A stretch of 64,000 bases of DNA from Thermalbibacter longus (GCF_023806485.1 NZ_JAMSLR010000001.1:650301-714300); one strand, 5' to 3'. Positions 8,091 to 16,771 are shown, counted from the stretch's first letter. A program made the numbers and translations. The notes: generated by a model not told the origin, from the letters alone.

Positions 8091-9053
8091 TCAGGCCGGC
8101 ACCGAGCTGCGCCCGGTGACCAACGCAACGGCTCGATTCCAGTCGCGGATGAAGCGGTCGAGGTTGAAGCGCTCGCGAGCGGTCGCCCGGGCGCTCTCGC
8201 CCAGGCGCTTGGCCTCGGCTGGATGCTCGAGCAAGAAGCGCATCCGGTCGACCAACGTGCTCAGGTCACAGCTCACGAACCCGTTGCGCCCGTCCTCGAT
8301 CACTGTCGGCAACTCGGTCGTAGCCAGCGCTACCACCGGCATTCCGATCGTCATCGCCTCAATGACCGCGAGTGGCAGGCTCGTGTAGCGCATCGGGCTG
8401 AAGAGGAAGCGGTACCGGGCCACCAGCGCGTGCAGTTCGCGATAGGGGATGTCACCCAAGCCGCGGAATTCCTCGGTGCCCATGCCGATAGCGTCGAGTG
8501 GCACGGAGGAGCGCGCTTCCAGAAACAGGTCGTAGCCGGCGATGCGGGAGCGCCGCTGCATCCAGTTCGCGACCGTTACCCCCCGATGCAGCTCGCCTGA
8601 ATAGCGGACAGCGGGGTCGATCGCCACAGCATGCTCGATGACGAGCGTCGAGCAGGGCCCGTTGTCCCACATCAGCCGGTTGTAGTGCGTCACGTGCACC
8701 AGCAGGACGTCGGGGTCATCGACCGGGTGGCGCGTGTGGACGGCATCCGGCTTCGGGGTGTTGTGCTCGAGGTAGATCTTCGGCAGGCGGCGCTGTCGCG
8801 GGCTCAGAATCTCGAACTGGTCCTCGAAGTAGTTTTTCGGTGTCTGGAAGATGATGAGATCGAGATCCAGCTCTTTCACCTGTTCCGCCGGGACCTCATG
8901 GACGTCGTCCGGCCAGTCGAACGTCGAACCGCGGCCGCCGTACCCCTCAGGCCGGTCGGGTTTTACTGGCAGGTACCATTCGTGCTCGGCCCTGACGAGG
9001 GCGTTGAGGTAACTCCCGTGCACATGCCAGGTAAGAATCCTCAGGCGATGCAT
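8091..9053 (-). CDS. GT-B glycosyltransferase, family-4/1 type
   Basis: 320 residues. The N-terminal half begins LRILTWHVHGSYLNAL and contains FQTPKNYFEDQ; the C-terminal half has YRFLFSPMRYTSLPLAVIEA and MPVVALATTELPTVIEDGRNG, the GT-B donor-binding segment. It is shorter than the neighbouring GT4 protein and more distant from named families, so donor and acceptor are unknown. The ATG at 9053 has GGAGATGGGAGAG upstream; the long upstream extension to 9218 lies within the preceding gene. It overlaps that gene's 3' end by 13 bases. Confidence 0.8.
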   Translation of the reverse strand: MHRLRILTWHVHGSYLNALVRAEHEWYLPVKPDRPEGYGGRGSTFDWPDDVHEVPAEQVKELDLDLIIFQTPKNYFEDQFEILSPRQRRLPKIYLEHNTPKPDAVHTRHPVDDPDVLLVHVTHYNRLMWDNGPCSTLVIEHAVAIDPAVRYSGELHRGVTVANWMQRRSRIAGYDLFLEARSSVPLDAIGMGTEEFRGLGDIPYRELHALVARYRFLFSPMRYTSLPLAVIEAMTIGMPVVALATTELPTVIEDGRNGFVSCDLSTLVDRMRFLLEHPAEAKRLGESARATARERFNLDRFIRDWNRAVALVTGRSSVPA

Positions 9054-10117
9054 CTTCTCTCTCCCATCTCCAGGAGTTGACCGGCCAGCTCGATCACGTG
9101 CTCGGCTTGAACGGATCGCAGGCAGCGGTGGTCGATCGGGCACACCCAGTGCGGGCAGGGGCTGCAAGGAACGGGTTCCCGGATAATCCGGTGTCGCTCC
9201 CGGTCGAGCGGCGCCCAACGCCGGTAATCAGCCGGGCCGAAGATCGTGATACTCGGGGTATCGGTAGCGACAGCGAGATGGGCTGGTCCGGTGTCGTTGC
9301 TGATGAACAGGTCGAGCCTCTCGATCACGGCCGCGAGCCCACCGAGCGAGGTCTTCCCGGCTGCCACCAGCGGTGGAGCCGTCATCATGCGGGCGACGGA
9401 CTCGACGAGTGGCAGCTCGCTCCGCGAGCCGGTCAGCACGATCAATGCGCCGAAGCGGCGAGCGAGCGTGTCCCCCACGGCGGCAAACCGCTCCGCGGGC
9501 CAGCGCCGGGCTGGGGCCCGCGCTCCAGCGTGGAGTCCTATGCAAGGTCGTCCTGGCTGCTGAAATGGCTCGAGCAGTTGCGCTGCTTCGGCTCGATCGC
9601 TCTCGTGCAGCGGGAATTCGAGGGCCGTTCCGCAGTCCGGACAGCCTAGCGAGCGGGCAAGAGCCAGGTTGCGGGCGACTTCCGGCTGGTCTGAAGGGTA
9701 GGGGAACGCCAGGTCTAGTCCGTCGGGCGGGTCACCGACGTAGTAGCCGGCCGTATAACGGCCTCCCAGTGCGATGGCGCAGGGGTTGCTGGTCTGGCCG
9801 CTACCATGCATCTGGATCACCAGGTCGTAGCGGTACGCCCGCTGGTCGGCTAGGAACTGCGCGCTACGCTCCGCATCGAAGTCCACCTCCGGGATGCCTG
9901 GGTAACCAGCGAATTCGACGAAGCGGTCCAGGTAATGGGAGAAGCGACGCACGAAGTCGGATGCCCACGGTAGCCCGATCAAGGTGATCTCGGCCTCAGG
10001 AAAGCCAGCTCGGATCGAGCGCAATGCCGGCACCGCGAGGAGCAGATCTCCGAGGTGGAGGGCGCGGAGAATTCCGATCCGGCTGGCTGGCCGGGCGCGG
10101 ACGCTCTGCACCGGCAC
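9041..10117 (-). CDS. Family-9 glycosyltransferase (ADP-heptose heptosyltransferase-like), copy 1
   Basis: 358 residues, GT-B fold. Markers are IGILRALHLGDLLLAVPALRS (split at the glycines in related proteins), VIQMHGSGQTSNP, the donor-site region GLHAGARAPARRWPAERF, and LFISNDTGPAHLAVATDTP. The end carries PCSPCPHWVCP and HRCL, a four-cysteine signature shared with the other GT9 proteins here. The family transfers L,D- or D,D-heptose from ADP-heptose, or other sugars. I prefer the GTG at 10117, which has GGGAG 7 bases upstream; a GTG at 10123 is possible, and the 60-residue extension to 10300 lies inside the previous gene. Confidence 0.88.
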   Translation of the reverse strand: MPVQSVRARPASRIGILRALHLGDLLLAVPALRSIRAGFPEAEITLIGLPWASDFVRRFSHYLDRFVEFAGYPGIPEVDFDAERSAQFLADQRAYRYDLVIQMHGSGQTSNPCAIALGGRYTAGYYVGDPPDGLDLAFPYPSDQPEVARNLALARSLGCPDCGTALEFPLHESDRAEAAQLLEPFQQPGRPCIGLHAGARAPARRWPAERFAAVGDTLARRFGALIVLTGSRSELPLVESVARMMTAPPLVAAGKTSLGGLAAVIERLDLFISNDTGPAHLAVATDTPSITIFGPADYRRWAPLDRERHRIIREPVPCSPCPHWVCPIDHRCLRSVQAEHVIELAGQLLEMGERRCIA

Positions 10118-10128
10118 AGTCACGCTCC

Positions 10129-11205
10129 CTATCGCTCCACGGCACTCTCTGAACAGGCCACGAGGCTCAGGGCCGCTTCGACGACCTCGCCCGGTGAGTA
10201 GTCCAGGCAGGGCTGGCCGAACGGGCAGTCGAAGCGGTAGCAGGGCGAGCAGGGCGTGGGCCGGCGTAGAAGCCGGTACCTCGTGAATCGCGGTTGCCAC
10301 TGCTCCTCATAGTCGGTTCCAGCGTAGAGCCCCAGGATCGGTGTTCCGACCGCATCGGCCAGGTGCAGCGGCAAGGTATTGCCGCAGATGACCAGCGCTG
10401 CCCGCTCGATGAGCGCGGCGAACTCCGCCAGGCTGGTGCGACCGGCTAGGGCACCGACACCGGGTACGCCCGTGCCGGCAACGAACTCGACCAGCGCAGC
10501 TTCTCGCTGGCTTCCGGTCACCAGTACCTGCCAGCCCGCCCGGCTGAGCAGTCTGCAGACCTCCCGCATTCGCGACGCTGGGAAGCGGCGAGCCTGGCAG
10601 CTCGCCCCTGGATGGAGCAGGACGACGGGACGCGCCGAATCCAAGCCAGCAAGCGCGAGCAGCATGGTCGTAGCGCGTCTCGCGTCGGTGGAGATCTTGA
10701 TGGCCAAGCGGCGGTCACAGGTGGTAAAGCCGAGTCGCTCGACCAGCCGCAGGTTTCGCTCGACCTGATGTAGCTCGTCTGGCCCGCTCCGCAGCTCTAC
10801 GGTCAGCGTGCTTCCGCCGAACTCCTTCGACTCACCGGCTCGCAGTGGTATGCCCGCCAGGTAGCACGCGTAGCCCGCAACGTGCGGTGTCTGGCTGAAG
10901 GAGGTGAAGATCAACGCTGCATCGAAGGTGCGACGGGACAGCTCGTCGACGAGTCCGCGCTCGCGATGAGGGTCGAACGGCATCCTGCCGCCGACGTCTT
11001 GCCAGACAGCCCGCCAGACGATGACGTCATCGATCCAGGGCAGGAGCGGCGCTGCGGTCGCGCCGGCCGGACTCGCCAGGAGCGTCAAACGGGCCTGGGG
11101 CACCGTCTCTTTGACGGCTCGCAGAGCTGGCCCGAGCAGCACGACGTCGCCGATGTTGTCGAGCCGCACCGCCAGAATATTCCGAGCGGCAAGCCAGTCA
11201 CTCAA
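10129..11205 (-). CDS. Family-9 glycosyltransferase (heptosyltransferase-like), copy 2
   Basis: 358 residues. The N-terminus ILAVRLDNIGDVVLLGPALR, the internal ALIFTSFSQTPHVAGY, the donor-site segment LLHPGASCQARRFP and the C-terminal LVICGNTLPLHLADAVGTP fit GT9. The last 50 residues hold PCSPCYRFDCP and QPCLD. In LVICGNTLPLH the usual Asn-(Asp/Asn)-Thr/Ser-Gly-Pro-x-His pattern is altered to GNTLPLH, so it is the more divergent member. The likely start is a TTG at 11205, overlapping the previous stop as TTGA with GGAGGGGG 6 bases upstream. Length equals copy 1, supporting this start over the open frame extending to 11544. Confidence 0.85.
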   Translation of the reverse strand: MSDWLAARNILAVRLDNIGDVVLLGPALRAVKETVPQARLTLLASPAGATAAPLLPWIDDVIVWRAVWQDVGGRMPFDPHRERGLVDELSRRTFDAALIFTSFSQTPHVAGYACYLAGIPLRAGESKEFGGSTLTVELRSGPDELHQVERNLRLVERLGFTTCDRRLAIKISTDARRATTMLLALAGLDSARPVVLLHPGASCQARRFPASRMREVCRLLSRAGWQVLVTGSQREAALVEFVAGTGVPGVGALAGRTSLAEFAALIERAALVICGNTLPLHLADAVGTPILGLYAGTDYEEQWQPRFTRYRLLRRPTPCSPCYRFDCPFGQPCLDYSPGEVVEAALSLVACSESAVER

Positions 11206-12350
11206 TTTCTGGCCCCCTCCGTACGAGCCAGGTGTAACCGGCAGTCGTCGCGCTGCCTGCGGGATGCAATGACCTCCAGCAGCAGCTCGCTCGCCTGATC
11301 GACGACCTGAACCGGCGACACGAGACGGAGACACTCGTGCCCATAGGGGCAGACGCGGCTGTAGCAGATGCGGCAAGGTACATCGTGGTAGAGCAAGCGG
11401 TGCGGGACGCGCCATGGCCCCCACTGTTCGGGCGGGTTCGTCAGGGCGAACAGCGCTACTACTGGAGTCTTGACCGCCGCGGCGACGTGCATCGGGCCGG
11501 TGTTGTTGGTGATCAGCAGGTCTGCGGCCTCCACTAACGCGCACAGCTCAGGGAAGGTGAGCTCGCCAGCAAATGAGTGAGTCGCTCCGCGGGCACTCGG
11601 TGAGAGTCGCTCGAGGATGCGGCCAGCGAGCCGGCGCTCGTCCGTAGAGCCTGTGAGCAGGACCTGGGCTCCGAGGCGCGCTGTCAGGATTTCCACCACC
11701 TCAGCGTAGAGCTCCCACGGGTAGGTGCGAGCCGGCATGCTGCACCCGGGGTGCATGACGACCAGCGGGCGCCCGTCCCTCAGCCCGCGCTCGGCCAGCA
11801 GGGCCGAGATAACGCTCCTGGCTTCGTCCGGCACCTGGAGGACGAGGTCGAGGTCGCTCGCCTGGATGCCGATGCTCCCGACGAGATCGAGCGCGCGCTC
11901 GACCTCGTGCATTAGCCGGTCGGGGGGCCTGTGACGGGTGGTCAGCAGCGAGCCTGGCCCGTCGATGGAGGCGGCGACGCGCAGCGGGATATCGGCGAGG
12001 TAACAGAGGTACGCGGCCGGGAGCGGACTCTGTCGGAACGAAGTAAAGATGATCGCTCCATCGAACCGGCACTCCCGTAGCGTCGCGATCATCCGTAGCT
12101 CCCGCGCGCTGTCGTGTGGCAGCCGGCACCACGGATCGACCCACGGTGCTTCATACACGAGCACCTCGTCGACGTCGGGGTTGAGTTGGCCGACCTGAGC
12201 ACCGACCGGGCTGGTCAACAGCGTCAGCCTTGCCGCTGGCAGGGATCGGCGCACGGCACGGATCGCTGGGGTCATCAGCAGCACGTCACCCAGATTGTCC
12301 AGGCGCACGAGCAGGACTCGTCGTGCCTCGCGCCAGCGCTGGTCGATCAC
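11202..12350 (-). CDS. Family-9 glycosyltransferase (heptosyltransferase-like), copy 3
   Basis: 382 residues. It begins VIDQRWREARRVLLVRLDNL and continues GDVLLMTPAIRAVRRSLP. Further GT9 marks are GAIIFTSFRQSPLPAAY, the donor-site MHPGCSMPARTYPWELY and LLITNNTGPMHVAAAVKTP. The C-terminal cysteine signature is PCRICYSRVCP and HECLR. It resembles copy 2 most (shared FTSF-Q-P segment), suggesting duplication. The GTG start at 12350 overlaps the hldE stop as GTGA, with GAGGCGAGCAGG just upstream. Being directly next to hldE argues that ADP-heptose is the donor. Confidence 0.88.
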   Translation of the reverse strand: MIDQRWREARRVLLVRLDNLGDVLLMTPAIRAVRRSLPAARLTLLTSPVGAQVGQLNPDVDEVLVYEAPWVDPWCRLPHDSARELRMIATLRECRFDGAIIFTSFRQSPLPAAYLCYLADIPLRVAASIDGPGSLLTTRHRPPDRLMHEVERALDLVGSIGIQASDLDLVLQVPDEARSVISALLAERGLRDGRPLVVMHPGCSMPARTYPWELYAEVVEILTARLGAQVLLTGSTDERRLAGRILERLSPSARGATHSFAGELTFPELCALVEAADLLITNNTGPMHVAAAVKTPVVALFALTNPPEQWGPWRVPHRLLYHDVPCRICYSRVCPYGHECLRLVSPVQVVDQASELLLEVIASRRQRDDCRLHLARTEGARN

Positions 12351-13864
12351 GCCTGCTCGCCTCTCTGCTCGATCCTGCCGTTGCCTATCGCTGGAGCCGT
12401 AGCGTGGTGGATGCGTTCCTTGCTGCTTGCCGACCCGCCAAGGGGCAAATAGACCAGTTCGCAACCGACCTCTCTGACCGCTGAGCTCTCCGGCAAGCCG
12501 GAGCTCGCGTGCTCCGCCCCCTTAACGTAGACATCTGGATGGATCGACTCGATCAGTGCAGCCGGAGTGTCCTCGTCGAACAGCACAGCATGGTCAACAG
12601 GGTCCAGCGCGGCCACCAGCGCGAGCCGATCGCGCTCGTGGTTGAGCAAGCCGCCCTGGCCTGCAAGCCGGCGCGCGCTCCTATCGCTGTTGATCCCAAC
12701 GACGAGAACATCGCCGAGCGCTCTCGCCCGGCGAAGGAAGTCGACGTGGCCGGCGTGAAGGTTGTCGAAGACCCCGCAGGTGAGGACGATTCTGCGCCCG
12801 GCAAGGCGGTCCGTATACAGCCGGGACACCAGTGTTGGTAGGTCGAGAACACCGTGCCCAGGTCGGTGGTGGTTGCTGCTCAGGCTGACCCGCCGGAGCA
12901 GTTCCTGGTACTCGACGACCACCGTGCCGCGTCGGCGGACTGCAAGCCCGGCTGCCTCCACGGCGATGCGGGTCGCTGTCAGGCAGTCTCCGCCGGCCGC
13001 CAGCGCCAAAGCGAGAGCCGCCGCGAACGCATCGCCGGCCCCGATACTGCTCGCAGGGGCCACCTGATAGGCCGGGACGTGATGGGTACTGCCCTCCCGG
13101 CTCAGCAGCAACACCCCGTCCCCGGCCAGAGTAATGGCGACGTGCTCGGTCTCCAGCCGCCGTAACAGGCAGCGGCCGATCTCTTCGAGCGCCTCAGGCT
13201 GATGCGAGCCGTTCGCGACTGCCGGCGCATCGACAGCAGAGCACGCCTCTAGATGATTCGGCGTGACGACAGTTGCGGGCACTCTGTGGAACCGCAGAAG
13301 CTGTTTCGAATCCACTACGAGCGGCAAGACGCGCGAGTGTCGCAGGCTCGCGAGCCGGTCGATCAGCTCCTCGTCTATGACCCCATACGCGTAGTCGGAT
13401 ACCACTAGGACGTCTGCCGTTGAGAGCTGCTGCTCGAGATGCTCCACGAGTCGCTGTCGAGCGGCGACTGAACAGCAGCGGGCGTCTCCCTCATCGATAC
13501 GGACGAGGAACTGGCCATCGGCAAGGACACGCATCTTGTGGAGCGTTTCGACCGCGGCGTCCTCGACGAGATACGCGTCCGCGATGTCACGCTGTTGAAG
13601 CGCCTCGCGCAGCCGCCAGCCTGCGTGGTCATGGCCGATGAGGCCAATCAGCGTGACCTCGGCGCCGAGGGCCCGCAAATTGGCGGCTGTATTCGCGGCT
13701 CCTCCGGGGACATGCTCCTCTGTCGACCTGCGGACGATCGGGACCGGGGCCTCGCGGCACAGGCGCTCCGCGGTACCGGCAAGGTAGGTGTCAAGCATGA
13801 CATCGCCGAGCACGAGCGCGCGCAGCCCGTGGAACCTCTGGACGAGCTCGATACTCGCCGTCAT
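12347..13864 (-). CDS. hldE: Bifunctional heptose 7-phosphate kinase / heptose 1-phosphate adenylyltransferase
   Basis: 505 residues, a two-domain HldE (RfaE). Residues 1 to about 330 are a PfkB-type kinase: VLGDVMLDTYLAGTAERL, VPGGAANTAANLRALGA and the GAGDAF anion-hole/catalytic motif. From about 360 comes a cytidylyltransferase-like domain with TCGVFDNLHAGHVDFLRRA (HxGH nucleotide site) and INSDRSARRL. It makes D-glycero-beta-D-manno-heptose 1,7-bisphosphate and later ADP-heptose, with GmhB acting between the steps. The start ATG at 13864 overlaps the gmhB stop (ATGA) with GGAGAGGAGG upstream. Note HAGH where many homologues have HxGH, which is intact. Cytoplasmic. Confidence 0.95.
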   Translation of the reverse strand: MTASIELVQRFHGLRALVLGDVMLDTYLAGTAERLCREAPVPIVRRSTEEHVPGGAANTAANLRALGAEVTLIGLIGHDHAGWRLREALQQRDIADAYLVEDAAVETLHKMRVLADGQFLVRIDEGDARCCSVAARQRLVEHLEQQLSTADVLVVSDYAYGVIDEELIDRLASLRHSRVLPLVVDSKQLLRFHRVPATVVTPNHLEACSAVDAPAVANGSHQPEALEEIGRCLLRRLETEHVAITLAGDGVLLLSREGSTHHVPAYQVAPASSIGAGDAFAAALALALAAGGDCLTATRIAVEAAGLAVRRRGTVVVEYQELLRRVSLSSNHHRPGHGVLDLPTLVSRLYTDRLAGRRIVLTCGVFDNLHAGHVDFLRRARALGDVLVVGINSDRSARRLAGQGGLLNHERDRLALVAALDPVDHAVLFDEDTPAALIESIHPDVYVKGAEHASSGLPESSAVREVGCELVYLPLGGSASSKERIHHATAPAIGNGRIEQRGEQA

Positions 13865-14625
13865 CGAGCCTCCTCTCCTCGATGCCCGAGCTGGTTGAGA
13901 CCGTATGACCTACTCCTCTCAGGAGGACACGCGGTCTCGCGATGGGTGGGCGCGAGCGGCCACCGACCGAGTGGTGGCTTGCTCGCAGGCGGTGAAGACT
14001 GTCTCTCCTGCTCAGGCGCGCTGCACCACCGTGGCGGCCAGTAGCAATCGTGGATGGGTGGGCCGCAACCTTCGATCGCTCGAATGAGCTGCAAGCCTGC
14101 GAGGGTGCTGGTGACGACGAAGTCCGGGAGTCGCACTGGACTACCAGGGGCCGGCTCGCTGCTGAGGTCGACCAGCACTGTGCGGCAACCAGCTCGTTTG
14201 CCGGCCTCGATGTCGTCGAGGATGTCACCGACCATCCAGGAACGAGAGAGATCGAGCCCGAGGTCGGCCGCAGCGGCGAGCAGCATGCCCGGCTCTGGCT
14301 TGCGGCACGCGCACTGGCACCTGAACTCCGGAACCGTTCCCTGAGGGTGGTGCGGGCAAAAGTAGATGCCGTCCAGATGCACATCGAACTTGGACAGCTC
14401 ACGAGCCAGGTGGTGATGCATCTGCGCCAGCGCTTGCACGGTGAAGTAGCCGTGCGCAACGCCAGACTGGTTGGTCACCACCACCAGCCGGAAGCCCTGC
14501 TGCTGGAGCGCATGCAGTTCAGGGCCGATGCCCTCGTAGAGGGTCAGTTCCTCCGGAGTCGAGGGATACGCTCGCGGCCAGACGAGCGTGCCGTCCCGGT
14601 CCAGGAAGATTGCCCTACTCGCCAC
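13861..14625 (-). CDS. gmhB: D-glycero-D-manno-heptose 1,7-bisphosphate 7-phosphatase (HAD)
   Basis: HAD phosphatase of the histidinol-phosphatase/GmhB type: catalytic DRDGTLV near residue 9, VVTNQSGVAHGYF (motif II), CRKPEPGML (motif III lysine) and MVGDILDDIEAG (motif IV). The zinc site is CPHH and CQCACRKP (Cys, His, Cys, Cys). It removes the 7-phosphate between the two HldE steps. The start is a GTG at 14625, overlapping gmhA by 11 bases. Length is 254 residues against about 190 usually. The last 65-70 residues are proline-, arginine- and serine-rich and look unlike the family, possibly a read-through tail after a frameshift near the natural end. The catalytic domain is complete. Confidence 0.9.
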   Translation of the reverse strand: MASRAIFLDRDGTLVWPRAYPSTPEELTLYEGIGPELHALQQQGFRLVVVTNQSGVAHGYFTVQALAQMHHHLARELSKFDVHLDGIYFCPHHPQGTVPEFRCQCACRKPEPGMLLAAAADLGLDLSRSWMVGDILDDIEAGKRAGCRTVLVDLSSEPAPGSPVRLPDFVVTSTLAGLQLIRAIEGCGPPIHDCYWPPRWCSAPEQERQSSPPASKPPLGRWPLAPTHRETACPPERSRSYGLNQLGHRGEEAR

Positions 14626-15271
14626 CGCGACTGGCCTCCAACTCGGACTCGACCAGCTCGCACAGGATGTGCGTCACGATGGTGTGGAGCTCCTGGATGA
14701 GTGTGGTGTCGCTCGCCGGAAGCCGCGCGGTCAAATCTGCCAATCGCTCGAGGCGGCTGCGGCGCTGACCGGTGAAGGCGATGACCGCGGCGCCGCGATT
14801 CCGACCAGCCTCGGCGGCGGCCAGCACGTTCCTGGACTCACCGCTGGTGCTGAAGAGCATCAACAGGTCCCCAGGTCCCGCCAGCGCGGTGACCTGGCGA
14901 GCGAAGACATGATCGTAGCCGTAGTCGTTCGAGACAGCCGTGAGGACTGCGGTATCGGTCGTGAGTGCCAGGACGGGGTAGGGTGCTCGCTCGCGCTTGA
15001 ATCGCCCTACGAGTTCGGCGGCGAAATGCTGCGCTTCAGCGGCGCTGCCGCCGTTGCCAGCGATGAGCACCCTGTTGCCGCGCCGAAGCGTGTCGACAAG
15101 CCAGGCGGCGATCAGCGCCAGTACTCCTGGGCGCTCAGCAAGCTGAGCAAGTGCACGATCGAGCAGAGCACGCCTGGATTCGATCGCCTGTGCTACCGTC
15201 GCCGCATACGTACAACTGCCATTTTTCGAAGGAGTTGGAGAACCTGCGAACGAGTTCCGTTTCATCCGCAT
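14615..15271 (-). CDS. gmhA: Sedoheptulose 7-phosphate isomerase
   Basis: 218 residues with one SIS domain: RVLIAGNGGSAAEAQHFAAE (phosphosugar loop), LVGRFKRERAPYPVLAL, SNDYGYDHVFARQV, LLMLFSTSGESRNVLAAAE and ELHTIVTHILCELVE (the catalytic Glu/His region of GmhA). It converts sedoheptulose 7-phosphate to D-glycero-D-manno-heptose 7-phosphate, the first step to ADP-heptose. The ATG at 15271 has GAAAGGACAGCGG immediately upstream, supporting this start although about 20 N-terminal residues are atypical. It is the first gene of the ten-gene operon, preceded by an A+T-rich stretch at 15320-15350. Confidence 0.93.
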   Translation of the reverse strand: MRMKRNSFAGSPTPSKNGSCTYAATVAQAIESRRALLDRALAQLAERPGVLALIAAWLVDTLRRGNRVLIAGNGGSAAEAQHFAAELVGRFKRERAPYPVLALTTDTAVLTAVSNDYGYDHVFARQVTALAGPGDLLMLFSTSGESRNVLAAAEAGRNRGAAVIAFTGQRRSRLERLADLTARLPASDTTLIQELHTIVTHILCELVESELEASRGGE

Positions 15272-15319
15272 CCGCTGTCCTTTCAGGGTCGACGCGGGTT
15301 CAGCCGTCCCGCCGACGCG

Positions 15320-15355
15320 TCATTTCTGTATTATGTAAAACTACCCATGTCGAGG
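15320..15355 (-). promoter_or_regulatory. Possible promoter region of the heptose operon
   Basis: An A+T-rich island in a GC-rich background. On the minus strand it holds TCGACA (plus 15349-15354) and CATAAT (plus 15330-15335), but their spacing of 13 is short for sigma70. The exact elements are uncertain. It lies 50-80 bases before gmhA. Confidence 0.35.
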
Positions 15356-15424
15356 CGTGAAGTCATTAGGCAGATGCCTACCGCGTTGGCGGTCGCAGCT
15401 CGGTGACTTTGCGCGCTTGCACAG

Positions 15425-16621
15425 TCAGGTGGCATCCGTGTGGAGCTGCCGAACGAGTAGGGCCAGACGAATCTGAACCGCGTCGTCGAAGCGGCGCGGG
15501 TCCAGGCCGATGAGATTCGCGATCCGATCGAGGCGATAGGCCAGCGTATTGCGGTGAACTGTCAGACGACTCGCTACTCGTGAGGGGTGGCAATCTTCCT
15601 CGAAGTAGGTCGTGAGGGTCTCCAACAATTCCGGCGCGTGATCGAGGGGGCTGAGTAGCCGCAGGGCAAGGTCGACCTTGGTTCGCTCGTCCGGCACGCC
15701 GACGAAGGCGGCGATGCCCATTTCATCGAGCGAGTGGACACGGTTCGGCCCGAAGAGTCGCCGGCCGAGGTACAGCGCTGTCCTCGCGTCCTGGTATGAA
15801 CGAGCCAGCCCGCGAATGCCCGGGTGGTACCGGCCGACGCCGATGCTGATCCCGGCATGTGTCTCGCGGTGCAACTTGTCCAGCAGAGCGCGTGTTGCCC
15901 GCTTCAGCGCCGTGAGGTCAGCCCAGGAGGGGCTGGTAGTACCGGCCGCCGGATCATCGGTCCAGTTGGAGAGGTCTTGAGAGCTGGTGGCCTTGAGCAC
16001 GGCAATTTCGCCGTCGCCGATATATCCACAGATCGTGTCATCGGGCAAGTGGAAGAACTCGACGATGCTGCCGATGACGAGCTGTGCGTTCCGCCGCATC
16101 TGCGCTTCGGCCGCCTCAGGGGTCCTGGTGCGGGGAGCGAAGACGAAGTCCGAGGCGTCCACCAGGATGACCGCGCGAGGTCGCGTGAAATTCATGCCCA
16201 GAATGTGGCCGACGCGCAGTACCTCGTCCTCGTCGACGATCATGCCATTCAGGAGGTCGTGGATGAACTTGTTCTTGAGTTCACGCTGTACAGGCAGCTC
16301 GTCGATGAGGGAGACATGGTCGATCATCAACTCGACGAGCGAGCGGACGAGGAGGGGGGAGTTCATCCCCCGGGTTCGAGGGCGGCTAATGACGATCTCG
16401 CCGTCGAGCGAGGCGCAACGAACGGGGACTCTCAGCCAGCCATTGCCGGGAGAGAGAAAACCATCGTCAGACGTTCTGCTCGTGGTGCCGTGATAGACGA
16501 CAACGAGATGACCTTGTTGATCGAGGACGGCAATGCTCGCCTGCAACAGCTCCGAGAGTCGCCGGGCAACCGTCCCGGCGACTCGGTGGAAGCGTGTGGC
16601 TGATGGACTGCCCTCGCTCAC
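15425..16621 (-). CDS. CdaR/PucR-type transcriptional regulator
   Basis: About 398 residues. The N-terminal half has sugar-diacid-recognition-like features (VAGTVARRLSELLQASIAVLD and ELKNKFIHDLLNG). The middle is a GGDEF-like CdaR domain (GISIGVGRYHPGIRGLARSY then QDARTALYLGR). The C-terminus is the PucR helix-turn-helix, with HPSRVASRLTVHRNTLAYRL and DRIANLIGLDPR. Such proteins respond to small carboxylates or sugars acids and control catabolic genes. I prefer the GTG at 16621, after GGAGGGA; a GTG at 16660 is also possible. It lies directly upstream of and co-oriented with the heptose operon, so it may regulate that operon, but its usual targets are catabolic. Confidence 0.82.
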   Translation of the reverse strand: MSEGSPSATRFHRVAGTVARRLSELLQASIAVLDQQGHLVVVYHGTTSRTSDDGFLSPGNGWLRVPVRCASLDGEIVISRPRTRGMNSPLLVRSLVELMIDHVSLIDELPVQRELKNKFIHDLLNGMIVDEDEVLRVGHILGMNFTRPRAVILVDASDFVFAPRTRTPEAAEAQMRRNAQLVIGSIVEFFHLPDDTICGYIGDGEIAVLKATSSQDLSNWTDDPAAGTTSPSWADLTALKRATRALLDKLHRETHAGISIGVGRYHPGIRGLARSYQDARTALYLGRRLFGPNRVHSLDEMGIAAFVGVPDERTKVDLALRLLSPLDHAPELLETLTTYFEEDCHPSRVASRLTVHRNTLAYRLDRIANLIGLDPRRFDDAVQIRLALLVRQLHTDAT

Positions 16622-16771
16622 TCGTCCCTCCACCCCGTCAAAGTTGACAGAAGTTTGCACGGTGCGGAGAACCCGAGCAAGGGGAGCGAGGGCCGCTATG
16701 CTTGCGGCACGTTTTTGACGTAACGTACTGCAGGACTGGCTGGCGATTCAGCAGTTGAGGAGGGAAGCAAG

